Shown: one piece after another, positions 35,004-46,914 of the stretch | How positions within the stretch are numbered: the stretch's first letter is position 1 | How the letters are laid out: the number at the start of each line of letters is the position of its first letter | From: Metallyticus violacea | Lineage: Eukaryota; Arthropoda; Insecta; Mantodea; Metallyticidae | Direction of reading: 5' to 3' | Length of the DNA: 64,000 nt | Assembly: GCA_030762175.1 (NCBI GenBank) | Contig: CM060834.1 | Span: 70,216,001-70,280,000, forward strand | Program-made: the position numbers and the translations under genes | The notes under the pieces: model-generated | The model's database searches: none | The model's input: the letters and a program-made list of their open reading frames with translations, nothing else | Told to the model about the DNA's origin: nothing

Positions 35004-36318
35004 TACCAGGTCTCTTCAAAAAGTATCGCGAATTTTGAATTTCCGCGGGCTGCGTATATTCGATTTTCGATTGTTTTGTGGGGTTATGTTGGTACTCATG
35101 TACCTCACTTACGTTGACAAGCTCGGCCAATTTGAATGTTCAGTTAATTGTTGACAGCTATTTTGCTTGGACATGTTTTGGTCGTCTTCGATTTTTGCCC
35201 ATTCCAAAAAATGGAACAAAAAATCTGTATCAACTTTTGTGTGAAAAACGAAATTAAGTGCGCGGATACATTCCGAATGATGATTGTGGCATATGGTGAA
35301 GCTACCTGGAACCAATGCAACGTTTATCGGTGGTACAAAATGTTCTCAGAGGGTCGAGAAGATGTGAACGACGAAGAGCGTTCCGAACGCCCGAGCTCGT
35401 CAGCAACAGACGAAAATATTGAAGAAGTGAAGAAAATAGTATTCGCCAATCGTCGAATCACCGTTAGAGAAGTTCCTGAGGATCTAAACATATCGATTGG
35501 CCCGTGTCATTTGATTTTACCAATGATTTGGGCATGAGACGGGTCGCCGCAAAATTCGTACCAAAGTTGCTCAATTTCGACCAAAAACACCATCGCATTA
35601 ACGGGGCTGTTGAACTCTGTCCGCGACGACTCAAATTTGCTCCAGAGGGTCATAACTGATGACGAATCATGGGTTTATGGTTATGAACGTGGAAACTAAA
35701 GCTCGATCATCCCAATGGATGCTGCCATACGAGCCAAGATCGAAAAAAGCGCGCCAAGTTCGGTCGAATGTGAAGGTTTTGCTTACAGTTTTCTTCGATT
35801 GCAGGGGCGTGGTGCATCATGAGTTCTTACCACAGGGTAGAATAGTCAATAAGGAATATTACCTGCAAGTTATGCGCAATTTGTGCGAAGCAATCCGCCA
35901 GAAATGCCCGGATTTGTGGAAGAACAAAAATTGGCTTTTGCAACATGATAACGCCCCTGCTCACACATCGCTGCTTGTGCGCGAATTTTTGGGCAAAAAC
36001 AGCACACTTATGATGCCGCAGCCACCGTACTTCCCAGACCTGGCCCCCTGTGACCTTTTTTTGTTCCCAAAACTGAAGAGGCCCATGAAAGGACGGCGCT
36101 ATGCCACAATTGAGGAGATAAAACGGCGTCGAAGGAGGAGCTGAACAAGATCACAAAAACGAATTTTTAAAGTGCTTCGAGGATTGGAAAAAACGTTGGC
36201 ACAAGTGTATAATATCTTATGGGGATTACTTTGAAGGGGACAAAATAGATATTCATGACTAAATAAATACTTTTTGAAAAAACACAAAATTCGCGATATT
36301 TTTTGAACAGACCTCGTA
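35004..36318 (+). mobile_element. Mariner element, copy 1 (plus)
   Basis: It is bounded by TA at 35004-35005 and 36317-36318. The left end reads CCAGGTCTCTTCAAAAAGTA and the right end, reverse-complemented, CGAGGTCTGTTCAAAAAATA; the inverted repeats continue for roughly 30 bp through TCGCGAATTTTG. The body is 1311 bp, typical of mariner. The sister copy at 42511-43828 lies in the opposite orientation and is very similar throughout. A second TTGAAAAA-type motif lies just inside the right TIR (about 36270), echoing the terminal repeat core. Decay is limited to small indels and substitutions, so the insertion is fairly young. Confidence 0.93.
35211..36262 (+). pseudogene. Mariner transposase, frameshifted (copy 1)
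   Basis: The start is the ATG at 35211, which aligns with the ATG of the sister copy at 43620. The N-terminal helix-turn-helix domain is open to about 35500 (NEIKCADTFRM, VYRWYKMFSEGRE, RPSSSATDENIEEVKK). A one-T loss near 35515, a deletion of about 9 bp near 35605, an extra A near 35692 and two single-A losses near 36122 and 36155 break the frame. The catalytic region is otherwise well kept: DDESW (about 35653), HDNAPAH with its Asp codon at 35947-35949, and PDLAPCD with Asp at 36052-36054. The latter two have 34 residues between them, the mariner DD34D signature. All three acidic codons are intact, so the copy is dead only through frame breaks. Confidence 0.92.
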
Positions 36319-36404
36319 TGCAAATGAATGTCATTCATGTTTAAGAATGAGTCAAAAAATGTAGAAATGGAAGGTCAGACATTCAGGACGAAATGACCGA
36401 TCTT

Positions 36405-36702
36405 GTACACCATAAAATTTTTTAAATAGTGTTAACGCCCGTTTTACTACTGAGGCACCACAGCCGGTGGACAATGATAACACATGAAACCAAATGAAAA
36501 ATTAGGAAAGGAGTATTTTTTTTTAAAGGAAGGAAACGTTCTAGGTCTAAGTTAAGGGTACTTAAGGGTACTTGTGAGGACCGAGGAAAACCTGGAAAAA
36601 ACCTCAGTCAGTGAGGACGGTCCTGGCGGGTTTGGAAACCCAGACCTTCCGCTCACGAGTCCGCGCCTTAGCGACCTCGGCCACCCGTGGCGGTACACCA
36701 TA
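36405..36702 (-). repeat. SINE-B with 10-bp target duplication
   Basis: Flanked by GTACACCATA at 36405-36414 and 36693-36702. On the minus strand it begins with a leucine/serine-tRNA-like head (GTGGCCGAGGTCGCTAAGGC, then a B-box region with GGGTTTCC). It continues with GTCCTCACTGACTGAGG and TTTTCCAGGTTTTCCTC, and ends with the conserved module GGCTGTGGTGCCTCAGTAGT, AAAACGGGCGTTAACACTAT. The body is 278 bp. The B box (GTTCGA in the 59312 copy) has changed to GTTTCC, so it is probably transcriptionally dead. Confidence 0.9.
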
Positions 36703-37800
36703 CCATAAACTGATGATACCATCTGAAAAATCGGTGAACTTTTAAAACAAATCGACTGATTTTACATGAACATTTTAACATGAATAAAGTATACCTTTCA
36801 TTCTTGAGCACAAGCAAAATCAAGCGAACATTTATACCAAAACCCTTAAAAACATTGAAAATGTTTCTAACTTTTCATAAAATGTAAAACTTGAGATGAA
36901 TTGTCGCCAATGCATTCAATGGAAGAGTCAATTCTCCAAGTCAGAAGAAGGCACGGATTTGCAAATCAAAATTCAATGATTGACATTTACGATATCCGAG
37001 GCATGATTCATACGAGCTGGGTGCTTGAAGGTTATACGTTAACCAGGTCTATAATGAAGTTTTAATAACATTTCGTGAGCGGGCTTGAATGTGGAAGCAG
37101 GGTCAGGAGTTCTTCTTCACCGGCATATAATATGCTAACTGGATGAAACATACGATTTCCCCCATGAAGAAACTCCCACATACGAAGATTATGTGGGTAT
37201 TCTGAGTCTATAGACGTAGTGAAGGCAAAAGCCTAAAGAAGCTAACAGAAGAAAAACTTCCAGCAGTGGAAGACTTGCACGGAGCGGTGTCTGGATTGGG
37301 GAGTGGAGACTTTTGAAAATGATAGCATTTACAATGCATAATGTCAAATGCAATTTTTAGAACAGAAGTCTGGTTATTTTCGAGCCAAACCTCATATATC
37401 CTACATTTTCTTGTCAAAAATAATCTTTGATATCGTCATAAAGCTTTTCAGAATAATGATTAAGGCTTGGAAATAATGATTACCTGATGTTGAAAACTGT
37501 CTATTGTTATTTGATTTCCAAAGGTATTTCAAATTCTTTTGCAGATATAATAGCGCTTCCCGTTTATTGCAACAATCTATTGCTCCTTGTCTTTTTCGAA
37601 AAAAAAATAAAACTTGATGAATTATGTCGTCAAAATTGGAGCCATCTACACAATTACTTTAAAATTATTACCATCATGTTTAATTAAAGCTTGGGAGAAA
37701 ATTTCAACCAATTTCTATAATTATATACGTTATTTTCACCATTATTAAGTGTGTTTCATTGTCTAATTAATGATTATTTATTTGTAATGATATATTTATT
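36703..37800. other. No recognisable gene
   Basis: Nothing recognised. Confidence 0.5.
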
Positions 37801-37964
37801 TGTTAAGTGTTACATACAATGAGCTTATTTATTTTCTACTTGTACCTATTAGTGTTCGTGAGAGTCCTTTAACGTATATAAAGAAGATAGGGCACCTGAT
37901 TAACACCACCAGTTCCATAATAAAACGTTACAACTTATTTCGTCAGAGCTGCAACACCTCAACA
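37801..37964 (+). repeat. Candidate solo LTR, copia-like
   Basis: The 164-bp stretch starts TGTTAAGTGTTACATAC and ends CACCTCAACA. Inside are a TATA box (GTATATAAAGAAG, about 37875) and a polyadenylation-like AATAAAACG (about 37919) in LTR order. It is followed by GTGGTAACA, similar to the initiator-Met primer site (TGGTA...) placed after copia-type LTRs. Short TG...CA LTRs of 150-250 bp suit that superfamily. Missing evidence: a partner LTR, a target duplication and pol coding sequence. Confidence 0.4.
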
Positions 37965-40750
37965 GTGGTAACATTGTGAATTAAATTTAACTTCGATTTT
38001 CTTTTATCAATTTCTTTAGCGCTTTGTTCGAACTTCCTGAAGTTGTGAAACGAAGATTGGCTTTCTCTTAGTTTTGATATGTTTTAAATCTCCTTAGAGC
38101 CCTGATAGTGTAAACATTTTGCTATATAAAACAGAATAATGATTTGTAATTCCAGAATTCTCAGGGCAGAAGTGAAAAATAATTCATAACCATAGAAAGG
38201 AAAAAAACAATTTAGAATAAACCCCATTGCTGACTCAACAAAAGCTATTTTGTTATACTTTTTAAGGCCTTGAAGTTTGAATAACTATTCATTTGCTTAG
38301 ATCCTTCATTTATATTAATTGTCTTTTAAATTCGTATTCCCCTTGCGGTTCTTCATGCAATTCCGTTTTATCAAGGAAATGTGAAGCTATTCTGTATCTT
38401 TTTATTAATTTTATGCTTTGCCAAGAGCTCCTGCAGTTTATTTCCCTTGAGAGTTTCGTGGGAAGCAGGTTTATTTACCTGGCAAGCTACCATTCTGATG
38501 CAAACCTTTTACCTGGAGAAGTCGTTCACAGATATCATAGCGGCACGAGCGACACTGGGAAACCACTTCAACAAGCTCATTCTATATGAACCACTGGTAT
38601 GAGTTTTAGGAGGGATTTTTGTTAAGTTAATCAGCAAATTAAAAGTTTTATAAAGTGCAAGAAACCATAAACTTGCACAAACAATAAGTGTGGAATACCT
38701 GTATTTATTTCTTAATTATGAAATGACATTTATTACATTTCTGATGAACAAATGATAGTGCTTATATAGATAAAGTTTCTATAGGGAAGTAAATATTTAA
38801 AAGCGAATACTAAAATTTTTGGATATGAAAAATGAGAGACAATCAGGCACCTTAAGCTATTACTTCATTCTTTATTTCATTTTGGTAATTATCTGTTTGT
38901 TTACTAACCATAAACAATGTTTCAATAACGCTACAATAATGTCATTAAATAACCATATCTAATTGTATTGTAAAATAGAAAGAGACTTTCTTAAATTTAG
39001 AAAATTTATAATAATTTAAGAGATAGTTCATATTTCATTACCAGTTATGAGGAAATCATCAGCAGATATGAGAAAACTACATTTGATGTTTATTAAGAGA
39101 AACACTGGAACATCAAAGGTGTAATCAAATGTGTAATTGTGAGGTTTCTCTCTCAGTTAATGAAATAATTAAAATAATGATGGTGATATTAGTAGGGCTA
39201 GCAGATATAGCACAATTTGAAATCGTACATTTCGTCCTCTTATAAGCTAAAATTACTATTTATACTAAAATAAGCAGCATAAAAACAACAATGTTTTAAT
39301 TGTGTTATCACACATTAAAGTTAATATAAATAATGATTTGAATAACCAAACTCCTCTGGACCAATGAAGCTAATTTATTTCTTAATGATTAAAATAATTA
39401 AAGGAAAAATTAGTATGAAAATGACCACCAGTTTTTAATTCAACAGAATCTTAAATATTTGAAAGTTACTTTGTAGTATGGCTTCTCTTCACAGTTCATT
39501 TTACTCCGATGAAAACAGAAATGCAAAAATAAAGACTATTACAGCAAATGCGGAGAACTATTTCAAAATGCGCGATGGAGAATTGTCCCATATCTAATAC
39601 TCTGCTAAAGAAAAACCACGTTTGGAGATAGCTTCAACAGCAGGCACTATCCAGCAATCTGGCCTGTACGATTTGCAGATCACAATTACCGGACTTTGGT
39701 TTGGGATCACATCAAAGAAAGAACTTTCGTGCATATGCAACAATAACTGAAAGGTGAGCTTTCGTAAGAAACTAGAAATACTAGGAGACATTATTCACAA
39801 AATACCTATATGTTGTAGCAAAAAGAACGGTGTTTGTTGAGGAAGAAAACAATGAACATTTGAAAACAAGTGTCTGGAGAGACAGACACTTTCACTGAGC
39901 ACACTGATGATACTGGCCGTAGTAGCCAGCGAAGACTTTGATTTTAAAATTCATCAAAACAAACGACCGGGAAAAGAGCCCGATAATTATCAATTTTAAT
40001 AGATCAAAGCCGGCCGTGAAAGCCTAAAGACTACTTTAGAAAACATTATCACAACACGAACATTTTTACACTTACTCCTTCTATCCCATTCACGAAGTGT
40101 TTCCTTGTGCTAAGTAAAATGGAACTACAACAAGAAGAAATTATATTATTAAAACTTGGATTATACTTCGTATTTTTAATAAAAATAACAAATAAGAAAC
40201 ATTATATTACCATCGGTTTGTTCATGTCACAAACCATAAACTCTGCTTAACTTTCCAAAAGAAAAGCCAATGTTATCATGACGAAAACGTGAAATTATAT
40301 GCCCACAAATATAATTCCAAAATAGGATAACAGAGAAAAAACAGGCCTACCATTTTGAACCTAATTTGAATTTGTTGAAAGAACTTATTTGAGTTATGTA
40401 AACTGCCACAATTAGCAGTCCGCGCCTCATTACATTAACTCACATTACATTGAAGTTTTTGAGTTTCACAGTCTTGTAGTTTTTTCGTGATATGTGTTAA
40501 AACATATTTAATTAATCTATTGTTTTTTAAGTTTGAATAGGGACAGATAGAATTCGTCTGGATAGTAATACAGCTACGCTCCTTGTCCGGTCTATTGCGA
40601 TGAATGATTGCAGAATAATATTTAACGGCAGGCTCTATACATGTAGGCCGCGACAATATGAACCATTTGAATTTAGCTGCAAATGTCAGAAATATAAGTG
40701 GTTAGCCTTTAGTTTCAAATGACAACTAGTATGATGCAAAGTTACCTCTA
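37965..40750. other. No recognisable gene
   Basis: A 98-codon frame at 38293-38589 has no known motif. No retroelement coding sequence follows the LTR candidate. Otherwise AT-rich and featureless. Confidence 0.5.
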
Positions 40751-40850
40751 TTTTCAAGTATGAAGTTTTTTAACGTGCCGTAAATCTACGACACGAGACC
40801 CACGGCTTTAAGTCCCTCCCGGAGAACTTTCGCTCTAGATTTTTATACCC
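40751..40850 (-). repeat. SINE-A fragment (body only)
   Basis: The plus strand reads TTTTCAAGTATGAAGTTTTT then CGTGCCGTAAATCTACGACA, CCCACGGCTTTAAGTCCC and GATTTTTATACCCC. This is the reverse complement of the SINE-A middle section (compare 47037-47135). Head and tail are both missing. Confidence 0.8.
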
Positions 40851-42281
40851 CAAAAACCTAATCTGAAAGTATGTTTTATATGAATACTATAATAACAAAA
40901 AGAATAGTTGTTTTTGTCAGAGTTATTCCAAAAATCAAATGATCAGACCTTCATAGTCTTTTTCTACATTATGTTTATGCTCTCTAGAGTAGACTCAGTC
41001 AACCGATGTTTGTCACTGCACTAAGCTTATGCTCAATGAATATTTTTTATAATACAGAATAAAGTTGCTCTACGTACGAGTAAGTCTTCGGGGTGTCATT
41101 CGAATTATTATAAAACAGCAATGCAAACTGCAGAAACCTAAGAACTTGGTGAGTTCTTAAAGTAATACATATTAATACATAAGTAATACATAAAAAGACA
41201 AATGATTAATATATATATATATTCGTAAAAAATTTCCTTGCTGTAGTTGGAACAGATAATGCAACATCAGGAGTGTTAATCTTCTTTTAATCACTTTAAC
41301 ACGAAGATATATTTCTCCCAATTATGGAGATACTAAAATGCCCTGGCCTTCTTTGGCAAAAACTCATGTCGTTAGCAACAGATGTTGCAGCAGTTCTTTG
41401 TGGTAACAATGTATAAGTTATGGAACTTGTGCAAAGAAAAATGAAAGACTTTAACTTCCTGCATTATATCGCGTCAGTACATTGGATCATAAATTAAGAA
41501 AATCTAATTGCTAAAAACATAGACTTTTGTAATGTGTTGGAAACTTTATGAAAACCATAAACTGCATATGACCTAGAAGACTAAATCATTTCTGAATGGA
41601 ATAAACAATAAATGTGAATTTTTTCACCAATATTTGAAATGTTAAGCTTTTTCAAATTAAGTCCAGAAGTTACGTTATTTATGAAAATACACATGATCAC
41701 AACTGCAAGACATTTTCATCGTAATTTGCTTCTTTTTCTCTCTGCGAATTAGACAAGTAACATTAATGACGTGACTAAAATCTCCTTATAGGGCGCATTA
41801 TTGGCATATTTCTGACGTGTTGAAATGCCAATTGTTGCTATCAGAATATTTAAGGGGAGAAAAGTAGAAGGAAAGAAAAATTAAACAATTTTCAAGACTA
41901 TTTTATGAGTTAACACAATGTTTACAATTAAATTATTTAAAACATTTGAATTAAGGAATAATTTTCAAAGCAGATTTAGCCTTTTAATTTGTTCATACTT
42001 TCAGAGAAAACATTTTCTCAAACTGCACAAAATGTGTGTTTAGCTCTACTTGTTTTCTTGGTGAAAGTGGCTAAACACCGTCAGCGACATAAGTTTATGA
42101 ATTAAAAATGAATAATCATCCTGTAACAAAGTAGCTCAAAAAAATGGAAAGAATAATTGAGAAACAAATAACGCAAAATACTAAAAGGAAGCAAATATTG
42201 AATTTTAGGACTAAATTTGTTTCTTTAACATATTATCATCATTACTAATGTGATGCAGTTTCAAACATTATTATTCAACGC
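40851..42281. other. No recognisable gene
   Basis: Nothing recognised. Confidence 0.5.
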
Positions 42282-42495
42282 TATTTTTAATAGTGTTTAA
42301 TGCCATTTTTTACTACTGTAGCATCATAGGCGGTAGGCACTGCTTAAGTTTAGGGTACCTACTCTGCATTTGCCATTTATAAGGATTGAAAAAAATCTCT
42401 TTCAGGCAGGATGAAAATCGAACACCAGAACTCCAGCTCACGGATCCGCGCCACGGATTCGCGCTTTAACGACCTCGGCCCCCCGTTTCGGTTAT
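42282..42495 (-). repeat. SINE-B copy, diverged
   Basis: The minus strand has the head GGCCGAGGTCGTTAAAGCGC, a B-box region GGTGTTCGATTTTC, and the 3' module TGCTACAGTAGTAAAAAATG, GCATTAAACACTATTAAAA. The central part is shorter than in the other two copies, and the anticodon region carries a small duplication (CGCGAATCCGTGGCGCGGAT). It lies only about 17 bp from the TA target site of the minus-strand mariner. Confidence 0.85.
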
Positions 42496-42510
42496 CAAGG
42501 TAAAGGTTTA

Positions 42511-43828
42511 TACGAGGTCTGTTCAAAAAGTATCGCGAATTTTGTGTTTTTTCAAAAAGTATTTATTTAGTCATGAATATCTATTTTGTCCCCTTCAAAG
42601 TAATCCCCATAAGATATTACACACTTGTGCCAATGTTTTTTCCAATCCTCGAAGCACTTTAAAAATTCGTTTTTTGTGATCTTGTTCAGCTCCTCCTTCG
42701 ACGCCGTTTTTATCTCCTCAATTGTGGCATAGCGCCGTCCTTTCATGGACCTCTTCAGTTTTGGGAACAAAAAAAGGTCACAGGGGGCCAGGTCTGGGAA
42801 GTACGGTGGCTGCGGCATCATAAGTGTGCTGTTTTTGCCCAAAAATTCGCGCACAAGCAACGATGTGTGAGCAGGGCAGTTATGTTGCAAAAGCCAATTT
42901 TTGTTCTTCCACAAATCCGGGCATTTCTGGAGGATTGCTTCGCACAAATTGCGCATAACTTGCAGATAATATTCCTTATTGACCGTTCTACCCTGTGGCA
43001 AGAACTCATGATGCACCACGCCCCTGCAATCGAAGAACTGTAACAAAACCTTCACATTCGACCGAACTTGGCGCGCTTTGTTCGATCTTGGCTCGTGTGG
43101 CAGCATCCATTGGGATGATTGAACTTTAGTTTCCACGTCATAACCATAAACCCCATGATTCGTCACCAGTTATGACCCTCTGGAGCAAATTTGGATCGTC
43201 GCGGACAGAGTTCAACAGCTCCTTAGCAACGTTAATGCGATGGTGTTTTTGGTCGAAATTGAGCATCTTTGGTACGAATTTTGCGGCGACCCGTCTCATC
43301 CCAAATCATTGGTAAAAATCGAATGGCACGAGCCACTCGATATGTTTAGGTCCTCAGCAACTTCTCTAAGGGTGATTGACGATTGGCCAATAAAATTTTC
43401 TTCACTTCTTCAATGTTTCGTCTGTTGTTGACGAGCTCGGGCGTCCGTCCCGGTCTTCGTCGTTCCCACGTTCTCGACCCTCTGAGAACATTTTGTACCA
43501 CCGATAAACGTTGCTTTGATCCAAGATAGCTTCACCATATGCCACAGTCAACATTCGGAATGCATCCGCGCACTTAATTTCGTTTTTCACACAAAATTTG
43601 ATACAGATTCTTTGTTCCATTTTTTGGAATAGGCAAAAATCGAAGACGAGCCAAAATACGTTTAAGCAAAATAGCTGTCAACAATTAACTGAACATTCAA
43701 AATGGCCGAACTTGTCAACATAAGTGAGGGACATGAGTACCAACATAACGCCACAAAACAATCGAAAATCGAATATACATAGCCCGCGGAAATTCAAAAT
43801 TCGCGATACTTTTTGAAGAGACCTCGTA
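42511..43828 (-). mobile_element. Mariner element, copy 2 (minus)
   Basis: It is bounded by TA at 42511-42512 and 43827-43828, with termini CGAGGTCTGTTCAAAAAGTA (left) and, reverse-complemented, CGAGGTCTCTTCAAAAAGTA (right). It is 1314 bp. The inner sequence matches copy 1 (35006-36316) almost throughout in reverse, including the untranslated ends, so both belong to one subfamily. The motif TTCAAAAAGTAT is repeated just inside the 3' TIR at 42551-42562. The two copies form inverted repeats of about 1.3 kb separated by about 6.2 kb. Confidence 0.95.
42567..43620 (-). pseudogene. Mariner transposase, frameshifted, Asp lost (copy 2)
   Basis: It starts at the ATG read from 43620. The N-terminal domain is open to 43402 (NEIKCADAFRM, VYRWYKMFSEGRE), where a missing A in the GACGAAA run shifts the frame. 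A lost C near 43300 (GGGATGAG for GGGCATGAG) and an extra G just after the first catalytic Asp codon near 43150 add two more breaks. The C-terminal 190 or so residues are then open to the stop at 42567 (GVVHHEFLPQGRTVNKEYY, PDLAPCDLFLFPKLKR, FEGDKIDIHD). In that open part the second catalytic motif, HDNAPAH in copy 1, reads HNCPAH. The Asp is deleted in frame with a neighbouring change, so this protein could not catalyse transposition even if the frame were whole. Confidence 0.92.
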
Positions 43829-44342
43829 CATTTTAAATTTACTTATGTAAGTTACAGCATTAATAACAAACCTGGTAAACAGTTCATATTAAAATAGTGT
43901 TTAACACAAGACACTAACAGAAACTGCATTTTAGAACAATCCAGTGTTATGATTTTAGATTATTACGGAATGTGGTAGCCGTTACTCTATTTTTAGTAGA
44001 TACAAGCAATATTTTATAATATATTAGGTATGTATTTTAAATAGTGTGTATTCCTCACGGTGGTTTCAAGATCAGGCCAACAATTAATAATACTATATAC
44101 ATTTCTATCCAAGATTTAGTTGTTGCAAGCTTGTAGATGTCAGTTTGGAAGAAAATCAATAATAACTGTTCCCATCATTATGCATACCCATGTGCATACT
44201 ATTAGTCTCTATCAGAGAGGGAAAATTATTTTTTAAAAGAGTACTATAATGTAGTATATAAATAAATTATAATGGTAATAAAAGAAAACCTATTAATTGT
44301 AGTTATATTCTGCCAAATTACGTTATGAACCCCTAGTTAACA

Positions 44343-44343
44343 C

Positions 44344-44392
<49 letters not shown>
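44343..44392. repeat. (AAT)n microsatellite
   Basis: About sixteen consecutive AAT units. Confidence 0.97.
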
Positions 44393-44393
<1 letters not shown>

Positions 44394-46737
44394 TTAGCAA
44401 GAAACTTAGCTAACGTTTCTTTCATAGTTTTTCTAGTGAGTGAAAAACGATTAATTTCTTTGAAAACAGAAAATGTTTTGGAATGATTGAACAGTGTTAC
44501 TTTATAATAACTAATTTACTTATAAATATTAAGGACTGTCTAAAATAATGTATGATACACCACGGTGTCATAAATGTTTAAACATTTCAAATGACAGAAA
44601 ATGAAGCATTGAAGAATTAGTTTTATCCATTGAAAATTCATATTTTTCATACAACTTCAACTACGCTCTCTCGATGCCGTATTTCTAACTCCCTTCGTTA
44701 GTACCGAGCTCTGGAATGATGCAGCGGGGACAAGTACCACACCGTGGTGCAACGAACTGAGGCGTCTGCTACAGAGGAAGCACCCTGAGGGCGAATCCGT
44801 TTCCTCTAGTGATAGAATACAAAAAGGGATGGGGAATTCTTGCTTAATTGTAGAATCTGAAACTCTTGCAATCATTCGCATAACTTGCGCTTGAAAGGCT
44901 TAGAGGAAACAAGTAATATTAAAGATTATCGGTGAAGTTGGAATTTTGTTCTAGGGAGTTTTCTTACTATTCCTATTCTCATTTTTAAATACTTTAATGG
45001 GGTATATTAACGGAAAGTGTCGCAAATAACCGAATAACGTATGACGCGTATAATTAAAAAGTTTACAACTGAAAATTTACTACACATTTGTTTATACACA
45101 CAAAAACGCAAAAAAGTGTTAAATAAATCTGGAGTTTTTAAAGTGTGACTGAAAATCTGAACGAGAGAGATTTAAATGCTTTAAATCAATGTTGGAATTC
45201 AACACGCATTTCAGATAATGGAAAATACTTTTAATGGTGCAAGTTTTAAAAACTGAAATTGGATATAGTTGCATCATTCACAAAAGAATTAGCCTTTTCA
45301 ACTGGAATTATAAAATTTATAAAAATAATATTAGGTGTGTGAATATTGTTTAGAAAAGATAGACAAGTTTCTTAGTTTGTGTCATTTTACGTCATAGAAT
45401 ACAGAAACAAACAATGTTTTTTTGGAATATCTATGTATGGGCATTTATAGAGGAAAAAGACTTATTTTGTGGAGAACGACGAAAAAGATGTACCTAATCT
45501 TTTTATTGAAAGAATTAAGAGATCACTAAAATTAGTATAGACACAAGGGAACAGAGAAAAGAAGCGAGGGACATTCCATCTTAACCGGAAAAGACATAAA
45601 CGTTTTTGGCTCTTATTTTTTAAAGTCGGTGCCTTTTTTAGTATATGGGACATGAAGAGATAACTAATTTGCAAAATATTAAACCCCTGTTCCCTGTATT
45701 TTATTATAATAAATGTTAATAAATCGAAACTTGTAGAAAAATTACGTGTTTGAAAATAAATATGTTAAGAACTATGTATGCACTGTAGAAATACAAAATT
45801 ATACATTACCTCCTTTTTGTAACTTCCTATGTATATAACTAATATTTATCTGTTTAACATGAGTTTGTAATTTCATCATAACGTATTTTTAAGAACTGCA
45901 TGCACTTTAAAATATTAAAATACACATTAAAATATTGTACTTTAAAAATAAAATAATTATCATTTTTGATAAACGTGGTCGAATATCATAAACAGCTTAC
46001 AAAAATTAAACCTTCCTATTTTAGCGCGGGCTGGAGGTTTACTAGCATATAGTACATGCACGATCTTTCTTGTACAGACGTGCGTTCACAGTGTAGCTAT
46101 ACAATTGTTTAGCTCATTCCGCTGCACGCCCATACACCATACGCGCGAGCATAAACAATCCCCGTTTCATTTCTGATCTGTTTTCTGGCTTCCTGTAAAA
46201 CTTACCGGTAATATGAAAAGTGTTATCTTATTCTATATTAGTAAGGACTTTAATAAAGAGCTATTTACAGCAAATAGTTTATCAGGAGCTTTCACTTAAT
46301 ACTAATTTTGTTTATATATTCCGAAACATTTCAGGATTATTTATTTCCAAAGTTAAAACATTCTCTAGCAAATACTCTTCTAGAATAGTGATGAAATACT
46401 AATATTTTACACGAAGGTTATTATTTCCTGTAAAGTTAACAAAGTTTCGGTTAATTATAAACATAGAAGGAATTTTACGGTCCGGTTTCACATGAACCAG
46501 CCTGTAATAAAACAATACTTATAAACTAAGGAGTTAAAAAAATGTCCGTTGTCACCCGATATTATTTTACATAATATTATCGCCCGTTGCAAAGGCTAAC
46601 GTCTTACTTCTTGGACCCTACAGTGTGTTTGTACCTCCGTCGAGCACTTACAATGATCAATGAGGTTTGTAAAAGTATACAATGATATTTTCGTCAACAT
46701 TTCACGTAGAGTGTGTACAGTAGCAAAGGTAAAGGCA

Positions 46738-46768
46738 TAATGATGATGATGATAATAATAATAATAAT
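46738..46768. repeat. (ATG)n/(ATA)n microsatellite
   Basis: Several ATG units run into ATA units. Confidence 0.9.
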
Positions 46769-46914
46769 AAAAATATCAAGTGAGATGCAAAATTGTTATA
46801 AATAATAAATAAATAAAAGTTTCTTACGAATTTAATTATTTAGGTTATGATGTTTCAAAAAATAACCAAAAGCACAATTTAGGTTTGATTCATCGAACTG
46901 ATAATGGACAGATC

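Larger units (their letters stand above)
43829..46914. other. No recognisable gene
   Basis: It holds an (AAT)n run (44343-44392) and an ATG/ATA run (46738-46768). Segments near 44650-44880 and 46020-46160 are richer in GC but carry no motif I recognise. Confidence 0.5.

Noticed and set aside
36099..36338. 79-codon minus-strand frame over the mariner 3' end
   Set aside because: Shadow of the plus-strand transposase and its TIR.
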